Positions 37,010 to 47,070 of a DNA stretch of 64,000 nucleotides are shown here, one piece after another. A program made the translations under genes and the position numbers. Numbering within the stretch: position 1 is the stretch's first letter; each line of letters opens with the position of its first letter. The notes below the pieces were generated by a model. That model made no database searches. It worked only from the letters and a program-made list of their open reading frames with translations, and was not told where the DNA came from. Source of the DNA: an uncultured Clostridia bacterium (lineage in GTDB: Bacteria > Bacillota > Clostridia > UBA1212); assembly GCA_947304585.1 (NCBI GenBank), contig CAMZBI010000009.1, positions 1 through 64,000 on the forward strand, in the 5' to 3' direction.

Positions 37010-37356
37010 AGAGTGAGCGCGACTGACGCCGCGAGCGCCTGTGGCGCGAGTAAGTGCGCTGCAACGCGCTGACGCGCGAGTGGTGCGAGCCTTCGGCTCG
37101 AGTGGTGCGGCGCAAGCGCCGAGTGATTGCGGCGAAGCCGCACCGCAACTATTCACTGTTTATTGTCCACTGAACCAACATGGTTCATTAATCACTATCC
37201 ACTGCGCAGCGCGTTCTGTGGCGCGCAGCGAGGCTTTAGAGCAATCGCGGCGCCGCACCACTCGCACCGAAGGCGCGTTGTAGCGCCTCTCTCGAGCCTG
37301 CGGCTCGCACCACTCGGCGCTTGCGCCGCACCACTCGCACCGAAGGTGCGTTGTAG
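37006..37356. repeat. Mini-hairpin array (both orientations) with heptamers
   Basis: GCGAGCCTTCGGCTCG, CGGCGCAAGCGCCG, GCGGCGAAGCCGC with AGTGGT/AGTGATT linkers; inverse orientation from about 37240. Confidence 0.85.
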
Positions 37357-37476
37357 CTATTGGCGACGGTTGAACTATTTACAAACAAATGGTACAATTA
37401 AAACAGACGTTTACAGATCTTTTAAAGAAGGATTTCCGGATTTGAAAGACGTTATAATATACAGGAGGGTATTAAT

Positions 37477-37938
37477 ATGGCAAACGACAAATTGGCAAGG
37501 GCCACAGAAGTGTTCAGCACTTTATGCAACACCCTTGATTCGATGAACCTGAGGTACGAGAGAGACGATGAGAAGCTTGTTATCGATATTACTGTAAGAG
37601 GGGATGATCTCCCGATGAGGGCATTGATCGAAATTGACCCGGAAAGGGAACTGGTCAGGCTTCTTTCTCCGATGCCGTTCAAAATTGATGATGAAAAAAG
37701 AATTGAAACAGCTATCGCAACGAGTATTGTCAACAATATGCTCGTTGACGGAAGTTTTGACTTTAACATTAACAGCGGCGACTTGTATTTCAGAATGACC
37801 AACAGTTTCCGCGACAGCGACATTGGACCGGCGCTTCTGAAGTATATGTTTGATGTGTCTATGGTCACGATAGACGAGTATAACGACAAATTCTTTATGT
37901 TGAATAAAGGCAAAATGGATTTTAGGGATTTTCTTTGA
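37477..37938 (+). CDS. YbjN-domain-like protein
   Basis: 153 aa; DDLPMRALIEIDPERELVRLLSPMPFKIDDEKRIETAIATSIVNNMLVDGSFDFNINSGDLYFRMT. Confidence 0.65.
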   Translation: MANDKLARATEVFSTLCNTLDSMNLRYERDDEKLVIDITVRGDDLPMRALIEIDPERELVRLLSPMPFKIDDEKRIETAIATSIVNNMLVDGSFDFNINSGDLYFRMTNSFRDSDIGPALLKYMFDVSMVTIDEYNDKFFMLNKGKMDFRDFL

Positions 37939-37959
37939 TTCTGACAGAAGGAGGACGGT

Positions 37960-38436
37960 GTGATGAACGAGAATGAAGCAATGGAACTTGCCAAGTGTGT
38001 ATACAGCGATCTTTGTGACGTAATCAAAGCCAGGGGCTGGAAGTACAACGAGATAGAGGAGCATCTGGCTGTGTCTTTTGGCCTTGTGGGTGACGATCTT
38101 CCGATGGACTTTTTAATTATCGTCGACGCAGAGCGGAGCCTGATCAGGATGATGTCCGGAATTCCCTTTACTGTCCCGGAGGACAAGCGTGCCGAACTGG
38201 CAATAGCCACTTGCCACGCAACAAACATGCTTGCTGACGGAAGCTTCGACTTCGATATAGTGAAAGGTTTGATAGCATTCAGGCTGACAGCCTCATTCAA
38301 GGAGAGCAGGATCGGGAGAGATCTGTTTGATTACATGATAGACTGCAGCGCTACTATTGTGGATGAGTTTAACGACAAGTTCCTGGCCCTTGCAAAAGGG
38401 TATACGAGCCTTGACGATTTCCTCAGTGGGAAGTGA
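37960..38436 (+). CDS. YbjN-domain-like protein (tandem paralog)
   Basis: 158 aa; DDLPMDFLIIVDAERSLIRMMSGIPFTVPEDKRAELAIATCHATNMLADGSFDFDIVKG parallels the upstream gene. Confidence 0.65.
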   Translation: MMNENEAMELAKCVYSDLCDVIKARGWKYNEIEEHLAVSFGLVGDDLPMDFLIIVDAERSLIRMMSGIPFTVPEDKRAELAIATCHATNMLADGSFDFDIVKGLIAFRLTASFKESRIGRDLFDYMIDCSATIVDEFNDKFLALAKGYTSLDDFLSGK

Positions 38437-38460
38437 TGAAGGGCGGCATTGCGGGTCGCA

Positions 38461-38516
38461 GAGAACAGGTTACAGTTGACAGCGAACAATTAAAGGTGAA
38501 CAATTAGCAGTTAACA
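38461..38516 (+). repeat. 8 in-phase degenerate heptamers (GAGAACA GGTTACA GTTGACA GCGAACA ATTAAAG GTGAACA ATTAGCA GTTAACA)
   Basis: Direct reading. Confidence 0.8.
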
Positions 38517-38755
38517 GTGGGCTGCGCATTGCGCCAAAACGCTTTTGCGTAGGGCAAAGCCGCAAAGAACGGGCTTGACGGCGCGGGCGGAAAGCTTGAC
38601 CTTACGGACCGCATGAGAGATACCAAATAATATAAACTTAGGGCCACAGTAAACGGATAGTTGCTGCGGCCCGATCTTTTTTCCACAACTTTTCACTGCG
38701 CCGTCAGGCGCATCACTCGCACCGGAGGTGCGCATCGCGGCGCCGGCCGCGCGCA

Positions 38756-40060
38756 CTATCCAGTAACGCCCGCCAATGCCAAAAGCGCGGTCAGCAGGGT
38801 CGGCACGGAGATCATTGCCCCGTATTTCACAAACTCTTTAAAGCCGTACTTGACGTCGTGGCGGTCCAAAAGTTCGGTGAACATGATGCCCGCGAGGGCT
38901 CCGATTGGCGTCAGGAAGGCGCCGATATTGCTGCCGATGATCGAGGCGTAGACCGCCTGGGAGTATTGGGCAGCGGGAAGGGCAGTCGGAAGGGTGCTGA
39001 ACAGGATGCTCATGGGGATGTTGTTGATGAGGTTAGAGGCGAGGAAGGAGGCGCCGCCGTAGGTCCACACGCAGGCCTTATCGCCGAGAAAAGTTCCAAT
39101 GGCGGCTGAGACGCCCCGGTAGTTGAGACAGATCACGATCACGAACATTGAGAGGACGAAGGGGATGAGCTGCCAGGGGAGACGCTTTGCGGAATTGGCA
39201 AGGCTGGACCAGCCGTCACGGCGTACGATCCTGAGAATAACCGTTGTGACCAGCAGAGAGGCGGCGCAGACGGCGGATACGATCCACATTTCGATGTTGA
39301 CGTAGCCGGAAATGACCAGAAAAAAGAGGCAGACCGCCAGGTGGGCAACGCCGGCGATGAGGTCGGGCTTGCTTTTCACGGTGAAATTGTCCTCGTGGGG
39401 CGTGAGAGGCTCCCTGAGTTTTTTCCGGAATATGAGCAGGATCAGAGCAAACTCGACGGCGCCTGCGGCAACGGCGGGAAGGGCCATCACCTTCAGGTAA
39501 TCGACAAAACCGATCCCTGCGGAGGTGGCCAGGTAGATGTTGGTGGGGTTGCCGATGATGAGCATCATTGACCAGGTATTGGCGGCTGCGAACTCTCCCA
39601 CAAGGTAGGGCAGTGGATCGATGCCCGTATTTTTGCAGAAAAAGCAGATAAACGGGGTGAGGGACAGGATCATGATGTCGTTGGAGGTGAACACTGTCAG
39701 GACCGCCACCAGAAAATAGAGGATCACGAAGAGCCTGAACTGCTTCTTCCCGGCAATGCGGACCGCTTTCCTCGCCAACAGGTGAAACAGCCCGGCCTCG
39801 TCAAGCAAAACGGAAAGAAAGGTCATGGAAAAGAACAGGATCAGAAGCTTGAGGGGATTTACGGGGGTGTCTGCGGTCAGCTCCTGCCAGATGCGGGTTA
39901 CCGGAACCTGCTGAAAGATCAACAGATGGGCGGCGCCGCCAAGGGCAACTATCCAGTACGTACCTGTTTTGAATCTGCCGATCCTGAGGGTGGGAAAGAA
40001 CAGAATGGATACAACAAGAGCTGCAAATGTGATGATCGATATAATTATCGTTACGGCCAT
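38756..40060 (-). CDS. SLC13/ArsB-type anion permease
   Basis: 434 aa polytopic; VFTSNDIMILSLTPFICFF and IIGNPTNIYLA signatures. Confidence 0.8.
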   Translation of the reverse strand: MAVTIIISIITFAALVVSILFFPTLRIGRFKTGTYWIVALGGAAHLLIFQQVPVTRIWQELTADTPVNPLKLLILFFSMTFLSVLLDEAGLFHLLARKAVRIAGKKQFRLFVILYFLVAVLTVFTSNDIMILSLTPFICFFCKNTGIDPLPYLVGEFAAANTWSMMLIIGNPTNIYLATSAGIGFVDYLKVMALPAVAAGAVEFALILLIFRKKLREPLTPHEDNFTVKSKPDLIAGVAHLAVCLFFLVISGYVNIEMWIVSAVCAASLLVTTVILRIVRRDGWSSLANSAKRLPWQLIPFVLSMFVIVICLNYRGVSAAIGTFLGDKACVWTYGGASFLASNLINNIPMSILFSTLPTALPAAQYSQAVYASIIGSNIGAFLTPIGALAGIMFTELLDRHDVKYGFKEFVKYGAMISVPTLLTALLALAGVTG

Positions 40061-40247
40061 TTAAAAGCCTCTTTTTTTTTGAAAAAGTTGATCCTTCCGG
40101 AAAGGGTCTGTCTGCATCAGGCTTTGACGCCAAGGCCTTTCCGTCTGCGAAGGGCACATCCCGGACCATGAGATTTTTCAGCAGCCCCGGGCGGACGTTC
40201 CCGGAAAGAGAAAAAGCCGACAAATCAATGTCGACTTAAGGAAATGG

Positions 40248-40320
40248 CGCCCACTGTAGGACTCGAACCTACGACCCTGCGGTTAACAGCCGCATGCTCT
40301 ACCGACTGAGCTAAGTGGGC
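40248..40320 (-). tRNA. tRNA-Asn (anticodon GTT)
   Basis: Reverse complement gcccacttagctcagtcggtagagcatgcggctgttaaccgcagggtcgtaggttcgagtcctacagtgggcg folds as a cloverleaf. Confidence 0.95.
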
Positions 40321-40412
40321 AGGTATATTTGGAAGGCCGGTTTCCCGAAAGAGACGGGCCTCTTTTTTTAGTTTTAAAGCGCCTCAATGAAAAATCATAT
40401 GGGCGCTTCAGG

Positions 40413-40529
40413 TATCCGGCAATGACATATTTTCGCGAGCCGCTTCCGGCGCACTATCGTCTGCATCAGAGAGCTTAACTACTGTGTTCGGCATGGGTAC
40501 AGGTGGGCCTCTCCATAATTACCACCGGA
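40413..40529 (-). rRNA. rrf: 5S ribosomal RNA
   Basis: Reverse complement tccggtggtaattatggagaggcccacctgtacccatgccgaacacagtagttaagctctctgatgcagacgatagtgcgccgg... Confidence 0.92.
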
Positions 40530-40530
40530 T

Positions 40531-40607
<77 letters not shown>

Positions 40608-40610
40608 ATT

Positions 40611-40684
40611 TGGAGCGGGTGAAGAGAATCGAACTCTCGTGTTCAGCTTGGAAGGCTGACGTTCTACCATTGAACAACACCCGC
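40611..40684 (-). tRNA. tRNA-Gly (anticodon TCC), CCA encoded
   Basis: Reverse complement gcgggtgttgttcaatggtagaacgtcagccttccaagctgaacacgagagttcgattctcttcacccgctcca. Confidence 0.95.
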
Positions 40685-40770
40685 GTACACGTCCCGGAAG
40701 ACTGCTAAGCAAGTATATCACTTGCCAATTTTTTGTCAACAACTTTTTTTGCGGTTCCTCAAGGTTTTTT

Positions 40771-43113
40771 TTGCAAAGAATTATTATCTCCGGGAAAGTG
40801 ATAAAAATTATTTCCAACCCTTGGCGGAAATATTTTGAGAGGGTAAACTTATCCGGCAATGTTTTCCGGGAGGTGAAAAGGGTGTTTCTGAAACGCTGGA
40901 TCCGCAGGATCATGACTGCGCCTTTTTTGGTGCTTATGGCCGCCGCTGTGGTCTTCTGCTATATATTCTGCGGGATATATATGGAACAGACCTGCGCCCA
41001 CAGCGAGACGTTGGCGTTAAAGGGGATCTCCGGCGAGATCTTCAGAGAGCCCTGGAACGGCGAAAAAGATTTTATTCTGTCTGCAAGGGACGCCGACGGA
41101 CAAAAATACAGGATACTTGTAAAAGGCGAGTATATGTACAGCGGGCAGATCGGGAAACTGATAAAAGCCGGGGTGTGCACCGCCGGGGAGCTCAAGGTCA
41201 AGACTCCGGAAACCGCCGGCAACTGGTATGAATTTGACTATTGCAGATACCTGAGGTCCCACGGCATCGATTATTATACCTACGCAAACAACGGCGATCT
41301 TGAAGTGCCGGGGAAGGTGACGGAGGGATTCCTGACTGCAGAGTACACAGGGGCAGACGGGGCTGTGAGGACCTTGAGAAGGTCTTTGGCATATTATTCG
41401 TCGAGGATAAGGGAGGACATCTCCGGGAGCCTTGACAAATACTTTTCCGGGGACTTTTCGGCGCTGATCAAGGCAGTGATGACCGGGGAGACGGGTGCTC
41501 TTGACATTGAGTCCAGGAGCAACCTGACTTCTGCGGGTTTTTCACACCTCATTGCGGTTTCCGGGGCCCACGTATCCTTTTTCACTTTGCCTTTTGCCGC
41601 TCTGCTGGGAAGGACAACTATTGCCCACGACAAAAGAAAACTGCTCTTGATAATACCGGTGGTCTTCCTTTGGTTTGCGGCGGGTGGCTCCTGCACCGTG
41701 ACCCGGGCTGCGCTGATGTTCATCTTCGGGGCAGTGGCGGAAGCACTGAGAAAGCCGCCGAACGTCAAAAACACTCTCGGATTGGCAGGGCTGATCGCAT
41801 TGGCAACGAATCCGTATACCGTTTTCAGCACCGGTTTTCTGCTGTCCTACGGAGCAGTATTGTCTATAGCGGAGATACTGCCGGCGCTTAAGAAAATTAA
41901 AGGAATGAACAACCCTGTCATGAGCAGGCTTCTCCCCGGAGCATCGGTGAACGCAGGACTTTTGCCGGTGATGATGAGGAAGTTTGGCTCTTTCTCCCCC
42001 TGCGGGATGCTTCTTGCGGTTCCGGCGTCCTACGTCGCCTGCTTTCTTTCAATCGGCGGCTACCTGGTATACGCAGCGGACAAGATACTTTCGTGGATCC
42101 CGCTGAACGGACTGACCCGGGTGCTGGTTAGTCTTTCCTTCGGCCTTCAAAAAGCTGCGGACAGCGTTTCGGGAGGGGATTCTTGGTTTTTCAGGACAGA
42201 GTGCGGTGCTCCCGGGATCGTCTTCTTTGCGGTCTACTACGGGCTGCTGATCGGGGCCGTCAGAGGGCGAAAGGGGAAGGCGGTGCCTGTATTGGCGGTG
42301 ATCGTTGTTGCCGCGGCGCTCATCGGCAACGGCATGAACCGGGTGGAGGTGCTTTTCTTTGACGTGGGGCAGGGCAGTGCGGCTCTGGTGAGGACCGTCG
42401 ACGGGGTCACGGGGCTTGTGGATACGGGCACCGGGGATACGGACGTTGCGAAACTTTTGAAGAGGGAGGGGGTGTTCAAACTTGATTTCATTGTGATATC
42501 CCACGGCCATTCGGACCATTACGGAGGCCTTGCCAACGTGCTCAGGGAGTTCGACCCGGAAACGGTCTTTGTGCCCGACAATGCCTTTGACAAATACTGC
42601 AATGAACTGGGCCAATGTTTCGGCGTCGAGACTGTGGCCGTAAACGGAAGCATGTCTTTAAGCCTTGGCAAGTACACTCTGATGAAACTGTCGGAGCCCC
42701 TTGAGGACAAAGAGAACCTGAACGACGGCTCTCTTGTGGTGAGTCTTTCGGGAAAATGGGGCAGTATTGTTTTGCCTGGGGATGCGGAAAACGGTGAACT
42801 GGGAGAACTTCTCGAGCGGGGAGAACTGGGAAAGACGGAGGTGTTCTGCCTTGCCCACCACGGGTCAAAAACCTCGGGAGACGAAAAATTCTTGTGGGAG
42901 ATTTCGCCGAAATATGTTATCATTAGCGCAGGGTACGGAAACAGCTACGGACATCCGTCAAAGCTCGTTCTTGAGACGCTGGAAGACCTGGGAATCGACG
43001 GTTCCGCGGTCTACAGAACAGACCGGGACGGGGCGATACGGGTCAAAGCGGGAATCGACCTTTTCGGCAGGGAGTTTACAGTCATATGGCGAAAAAGACA
43101 GAGCCTGGCATGA
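40771..43113 (+). CDS. comEC: ComEC/Rec2 family DNA internalization protein
   Basis: ComEC membrane domain (LIAVSGAHVSFFTLPFAALLG) and C-terminal metallo-beta-lactamase-like domain (VEVLFFDVGQGSAALVRT, VISHGHSDHYGGL); real start may be downstream. Confidence 0.92.
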   Translation: MQRIIISGKVIKIISNPWRKYFERVNLSGNVFREVKRVFLKRWIRRIMTAPFLVLMAAAVVFCYIFCGIYMEQTCAHSETLALKGISGEIFREPWNGEKDFILSARDADGQKYRILVKGEYMYSGQIGKLIKAGVCTAGELKVKTPETAGNWYEFDYCRYLRSHGIDYYTYANNGDLEVPGKVTEGFLTAEYTGADGAVRTLRRSLAYYSSRIREDISGSLDKYFSGDFSALIKAVMTGETGALDIESRSNLTSAGFSHLIAVSGAHVSFFTLPFAALLGRTTIAHDKRKLLLIIPVVFLWFAAGGSCTVTRAALMFIFGAVAEALRKPPNVKNTLGLAGLIALATNPYTVFSTGFLLSYGAVLSIAEILPALKKIKGMNNPVMSRLLPGASVNAGLLPVMMRKFGSFSPCGMLLAVPASYVACFLSIGGYLVYAADKILSWIPLNGLTRVLVSLSFGLQKAADSVSGGDSWFFRTECGAPGIVFFAVYYGLLIGAVRGRKGKAVPVLAVIVVAAALIGNGMNRVEVLFFDVGQGSAALVRTVDGVTGLVDTGTGDTDVAKLLKREGVFKLDFIVISHGHSDHYGGLANVLREFDPETVFVPDNAFDKYCNELGQCFGVETVAVNGSMSLSLGKYTLMKLSEPLEDKENLNDGSLVVSLSGKWGSIVLPGDAENGELGELLERGELGKTEVFCLAHHGSKTSGDEKFLWEISPKYVIISAGYGNSYGHPSKLVLETLEDLGIDGSAVYRTDRDGAIRVKAGIDLFGREFTVIWRKRQSLA

Positions 43114-44081
43114 GCGCCTCCTCGATGGCGGCAATGATAGAAAAAAACGAGCTTAAGAACCTTTATCTTTTTTTCGGAGAGGACGAGTTTCTGAAGTCCT
43201 ACTTTTCGAAGTGCCTGATTAAAAGGATAGGTGTGTCGGAGGAGTCTGTAAAGCGCTTTGAAGGCAGAATAGCTGCGAAGGATCTCCGGGAGGAACTGGG
43301 ATCCTCTTCTCTCTTTGCGTCGGAGACGGTTGCCGTTGTGACAGGGTCGGGGCTTTTTAAAGGCAGTTCCGCGAGCGTTGCCAAAGACTTCGCCTTCCTC
43401 AAAGAACTTGACGAGGACAGTTATGTGATCTTCATCGAGGAGGAGGCGGACAGATCAAACGCCCTTTATCAGATGGCGGAGAGCAGCGGGACGGTCTTTG
43501 ACTGCAGCCTCAGAAGCCTGCCGGAGGTGGTTAGTTCTCTTACCAGGAGAGCCGGGATGAACAGAACCGGTATCACTCCCGGGGCAATCAGATTGCTCTA
43601 CGAAGGCATAGGAAAAGATCTTTACGGTCTGTATAACGAGGTGGACAGACTTGCGCTTCTGGTGCCGGGAGGCGTGATCGACGAGAATCTGGTGCTGGCG
43701 GAGTCGCCCCTTTCGATCGAAGCGAAAATATATGATTTTACCGATGCAGTGGTGGAGAAAAATTTTGACAAGGCCATGAGTCTCCTCGGCGCCATGTTGA
43801 GAGACAAAACGCCCCCACAGTATATCTTTGCCTCGGTCGCAAAACACTATGAAGCCCTCTACAACGTGAGGTGCCTGATGGATGAGAGAAACACGGTTTC
43901 GCAGATCGCAGAGAAACTGGGGCTCAGGGATTTTATCGCCAAAAAATACGTAAAACAGTGCGGGGCCTTTGACAGAAACGGCCTGGCGGAAATGATAGAT
44001 ACTATAGCTGAGCTTGATCTCAGCGCAAAAAACGGGCTTATGACTCCGGACACCGCTCTTGAGATAGTAATTGGAATGTAA
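43086..44081 (+). CDS. holA: DNA polymerase III subunit delta
   Basis: 331 aa; LYLFFGEDEFLKSYF, VFDCSLRSLPEV, GIGKDLYGLYNEVDRLALL; follows comEC as commonly seen. Confidence 0.9.
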   Translation: MAKKTEPGMSASSMAAMIEKNELKNLYLFFGEDEFLKSYFSKCLIKRIGVSEESVKRFEGRIAAKDLREELGSSSLFASETVAVVTGSGLFKGSSASVAKDFAFLKELDEDSYVIFIEEEADRSNALYQMAESSGTVFDCSLRSLPEVVSSLTRRAGMNRTGITPGAIRLLYEGIGKDLYGLYNEVDRLALLVPGGVIDENLVLAESPLSIEAKIYDFTDAVVEKNFDKAMSLLGAMLRDKTPPQYIFASVAKHYEALYNVRCLMDERNTVSQIAEKLGLRDFIAKKYVKQCGAFDRNGLAEMIDTIAELDLSAKNGLMTPDTALEIVIGM

Positions 44082-44131
44082 AACGGGAAAACCGGGTCTC
44101 TGATTTCCGGAGCACCCGCGTCATCCGCAGA

Positions 44132-44452
44132 TCAGACGATCTGTCTGGCCCGTTTTGAGTAGAGGATACCTGCGGATTCCGAAATTGGCAGGAGAGAATA
44201 TACCTCGTCCTTTTCCGACAGGACGCAGAAAAGGTCTCCCAGCACGGTGCGGAGGTGAAAACTGGCGCAGCAGCGGAGAAACATTCTGCAGACGTCGTCA
44301 CCGTCGGGGTAGTCCCGGTCGCTGAAGACCATTGCCGTGAACTCGCCGGGAACAAAGTCGTAAAGCTCGGAGCCGGGCAGTTTTTCGTTGATTTTTTCGC
44401 GTAAAGCTGATTCCGTAAGCATGGCAGCCTCCTTATCCTTCTTTTTTGCCAA
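44132..44452 (-). CDS. Hypothetical protein
   Basis: 106 aa ORF on the opposite strand in an otherwise empty interval. Confidence 0.5.
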   Translation of the reverse strand: MAKKKDKEAAMLTESALREKINEKLPGSELYDFVPGEFTAMVFSDRDYPDGDDVCRMFLRCCASFHLRTVLGDLFCVLSEKDEVYSLLPISESAGILYSKRARQIV

Positions 44453-44646
44453 TTATATCACAGAGCAGGGGCGTCGGGAAGAGTTTTCAACAGGCGCAAA
44501 GAGCCCGGCGGCAGGAGCCGGACAGCAGAAAGATCACACATCGCAGGGAGTTTTAATATCTTTGCGAAAGATACCCTCAGCGGATCCGGGATGCTGCAAA
44601 AAAACGGAAGTCCGAATCGCGGGAGACCATTGTTGACAGGAGATTT

Positions 44647-45771
44647 ATGATGAAAAAAACTGTTCGGAAGACAGCAATTGAGATCGCGGCTTTTATATTG
44701 GCCGTTGTGACGGCGATGCTTCTTTTCGGCTGCGCTCCGGAACCGGAGCAGGGCGAGATCATCAACGCGGAACCTGCAAACGGCGAGACCGTTCCCATTC
44801 TGCCGGAGCTTTTGAGGAAGTTTTACACGGATTACGAGAGCCCCGGGAGTGCGGACATGCTCTACAATCTGCGGGATATCTACAAGCCGATCCCGGTGAA
44901 GCTCAGCTGGACCTGCGAAGGCGGCGCGGACTACTACGTGGTGGGCCTCTCCCTGAACAAGGACATAGACATCACCGGCAGCGAGGGCACCGAGTATTTT
45001 GTGACCGTCGACAATTCGGTGGAGGCCATAGAACTCTTTTGCGGAAAAACTTATTACTACAGGGTTTTCGCCGTGAGAGGAGAGGAGGCCCTGGCCTCGG
45101 TTTATTTCAGTTTTAAAACGGAGGACTACCTGAGGACCGTGAGCGTTGGCGGGGTTTCGAACACGAGAGACCTTGGCGGTAAAACAGGCACCGGCGGAAA
45201 GAAGATCAAACAGGGGATCATATACAGAGGGGCCAACGTTGACGGCGTCACAAAACAGGGGAAAGTCGATTTTCTCGAAAAACTGGGAATAAAAACCGAG
45301 ATCGACCTGAGGACCGGGACCGAGATATCAGTGTTCCACAAGAACATCAACGTGGTCAGCGTCAAGGCGCCGATGTACACCGACAACAGCATGGGCATAA
45401 ACAACCCGGACTATATGCCGGAACTGGCCAAAGAGATCAAGGTTTTTGCGGATCCCGAGAGTTATCCAATCTATTTCCATTGCGCCATTGGCAGGGACAG
45501 GACGGGGACCCTTGCCTGCCTTATCCAGATGCTGGCCGGCGTTGACCAGGAGACCATCGAAAAGGATTTTGTGGCTTCCTTCTTCTCCGAGGCCGGCTCC
45601 GCCGACGGCGCACTCCCCAGCTCCCACGTGAACAATCTGCGGAACATATTCAAATTCATTGACAATTACTCAAACGGCAGCCGCATGAAGAATCTTGAAA
45701 AGTTCCTCAACGACATCGGCGTCACGAACGAAGAGATCAAAGCCATCAGGGCGAATATCATGGAGGACTGA
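44647..45771 (+). CDS. Lipoprotein tyrosine phosphatase (dual-specificity-like) with N-terminal FN3-like region
   Basis: Lipobox LFGC; TRDLGG...IIYRGANVDGVT and HCAIGRDRTGT (CX5R) signature. Confidence 0.88.
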   Translation: MMKKTVRKTAIEIAAFILAVVTAMLLFGCAPEPEQGEIINAEPANGETVPILPELLRKFYTDYESPGSADMLYNLRDIYKPIPVKLSWTCEGGADYYVVGLSLNKDIDITGSEGTEYFVTVDNSVEAIELFCGKTYYYRVFAVRGEEALASVYFSFKTEDYLRTVSVGGVSNTRDLGGKTGTGGKKIKQGIIYRGANVDGVTKQGKVDFLEKLGIKTEIDLRTGTEISVFHKNINVVSVKAPMYTDNSMGINNPDYMPELAKEIKVFADPESYPIYFHCAIGRDRTGTLACLIQMLAGVDQETIEKDFVASFFSEAGSADGALPSSHVNNLRNIFKFIDNYSNGSRMKNLEKFLNDIGVTNEEIKAIRANIMED

Positions 45772-47025
45772 GTGATGAACAGGTTAAGTTTTTTAAAAAG
45801 TAAAAATGCCTGCAGAACCGCGGCTGTCCTCATTTCGGTGATGTTGGCGGTGTGTATCGTCTTCGGGTACCCGGTGACGGTTTCTTCGGAGGAGACTGCA
45901 GACCCGGATCTGCCCTACGGAGGCGAGTTCGGTCCCTGTAATATTGTCAATAAACTCAAGGGCACAAGCGTCTATAACTCTACAAACGTGTGGGTACTGA
46001 CCGAAGAGGAGGCCGTTGCTGAGGGCGTGCCGGAAGGGTTTACCGGCCATGTGGTGACCGCAAATCCCTCCTCAAACGTCGGTGTTACTTTTGATTTCAC
46101 CGGCGCCGGCATAAATGTCTATGCGGTAAGGTCCATAGCTGTAAGAGTATATATCGAACCCACTGCCGGCGACATAACGGAAGGGGATTCCCATTATCCC
46201 GAGCTGAGAGTTCCCTATCCCTCCAAGCCGGACGCCTGGATAGTGAAATACGACGCAAGCGCCAAGACCGGCAGATGGCTCACCCTGGTCATGTATGCGG
46301 ACGGCACCAATATGTATAAAGACGCCAAGAGGCTGAGCGAAAGCGAAAACGCCTTTGCGGGTATTGCCGACGGGGACGGCTTTTTGAAAGCTTTTGAGTT
46401 GGCCGTAAGGCGCCAGTCCGGCAAGGGCAATTTCTACATCGACTCGCTCATAATCAGGTACGACTACGACAGCGGCAAGGGGCCGGAGATACACTACAAC
46501 GGTCCGGAGGTCGTAAAAGTCGCCAAGGGTGCGGAAATACTGCTTGACGTCTACGCCAGCGAATTCGAGGAGAAGCGCAACGTGCCCGTAAAGATCGGCT
46601 GGGAAGAGGGGACTGTTCTTGAGGAGGACGGATTCCCGGCGGTGGGCACCGGATACAGGCTTGTTCTCACCGCATCCGACGGCTTTGGCAACACCGAGAA
46701 GATGAGCATCAAAGCCGAAGTAGCCCCGCCTGACAAAACACCGCCGGTAATCGGACTCGGCTCAGGCAGTATTAAATGCACGGCGGGGAGCAGAGTTCAG
46801 GTGAAGGGTACAGTGACCGATGACTTTGCGGTCAAATCGGTGGAGTACGAGTGGCAGGACGGCGCATTTGACAGTCTGGGACGGCTTAACGAGGGCACCT
46901 TCGAACTGAAAGTGACCGCCACTGATTCTTCGGGGAACGTGTCGGAGAGGATCCTTAGAGTGACTGCAGGCGGACCCGAAATGCTCTCCGGGCTGACAGT
47001 GACAGAGGACGTGAAAAAGAAATAA
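45772..47025 (+). CDS. Secreted Ig-like domain protein
   Basis: 417 aa; signal peptide; two Ig-like repeats (DKTPPVIGLGSGSIKCTAGSRVQVKGTVTDDFAVKSVEYEW). Confidence 0.6.
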   Translation: MMNRLSFLKSKNACRTAAVLISVMLAVCIVFGYPVTVSSEETADPDLPYGGEFGPCNIVNKLKGTSVYNSTNVWVLTEEEAVAEGVPEGFTGHVVTANPSSNVGVTFDFTGAGINVYAVRSIAVRVYIEPTAGDITEGDSHYPELRVPYPSKPDAWIVKYDASAKTGRWLTLVMYADGTNMYKDAKRLSESENAFAGIADGDGFLKAFELAVRRQSGKGNFYIDSLIIRYDYDSGKGPEIHYNGPEVVKVAKGAEILLDVYASEFEEKRNVPVKIGWEEGTVLEEDGFPAVGTGYRLVLTASDGFGNTEKMSIKAEVAPPDKTPPVIGLGSGSIKCTAGSRVQVKGTVTDDFAVKSVEYEWQDGAFDSLGRLNEGTFELKVTATDSSGNVSERILRVTAGGPEMLSGLTVTEDVKKK

Positions 47026-47070
47026 GGAGCAGCCACCTTTTGAACACTTTGGCGGCGGGAGACGGTAAAA

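Noticed and set aside
37041-37546. ORFs over the 37006-37356 array
   Set aside because: Repeat-derived; overlap the start of the YbjN-like CDS out of frame
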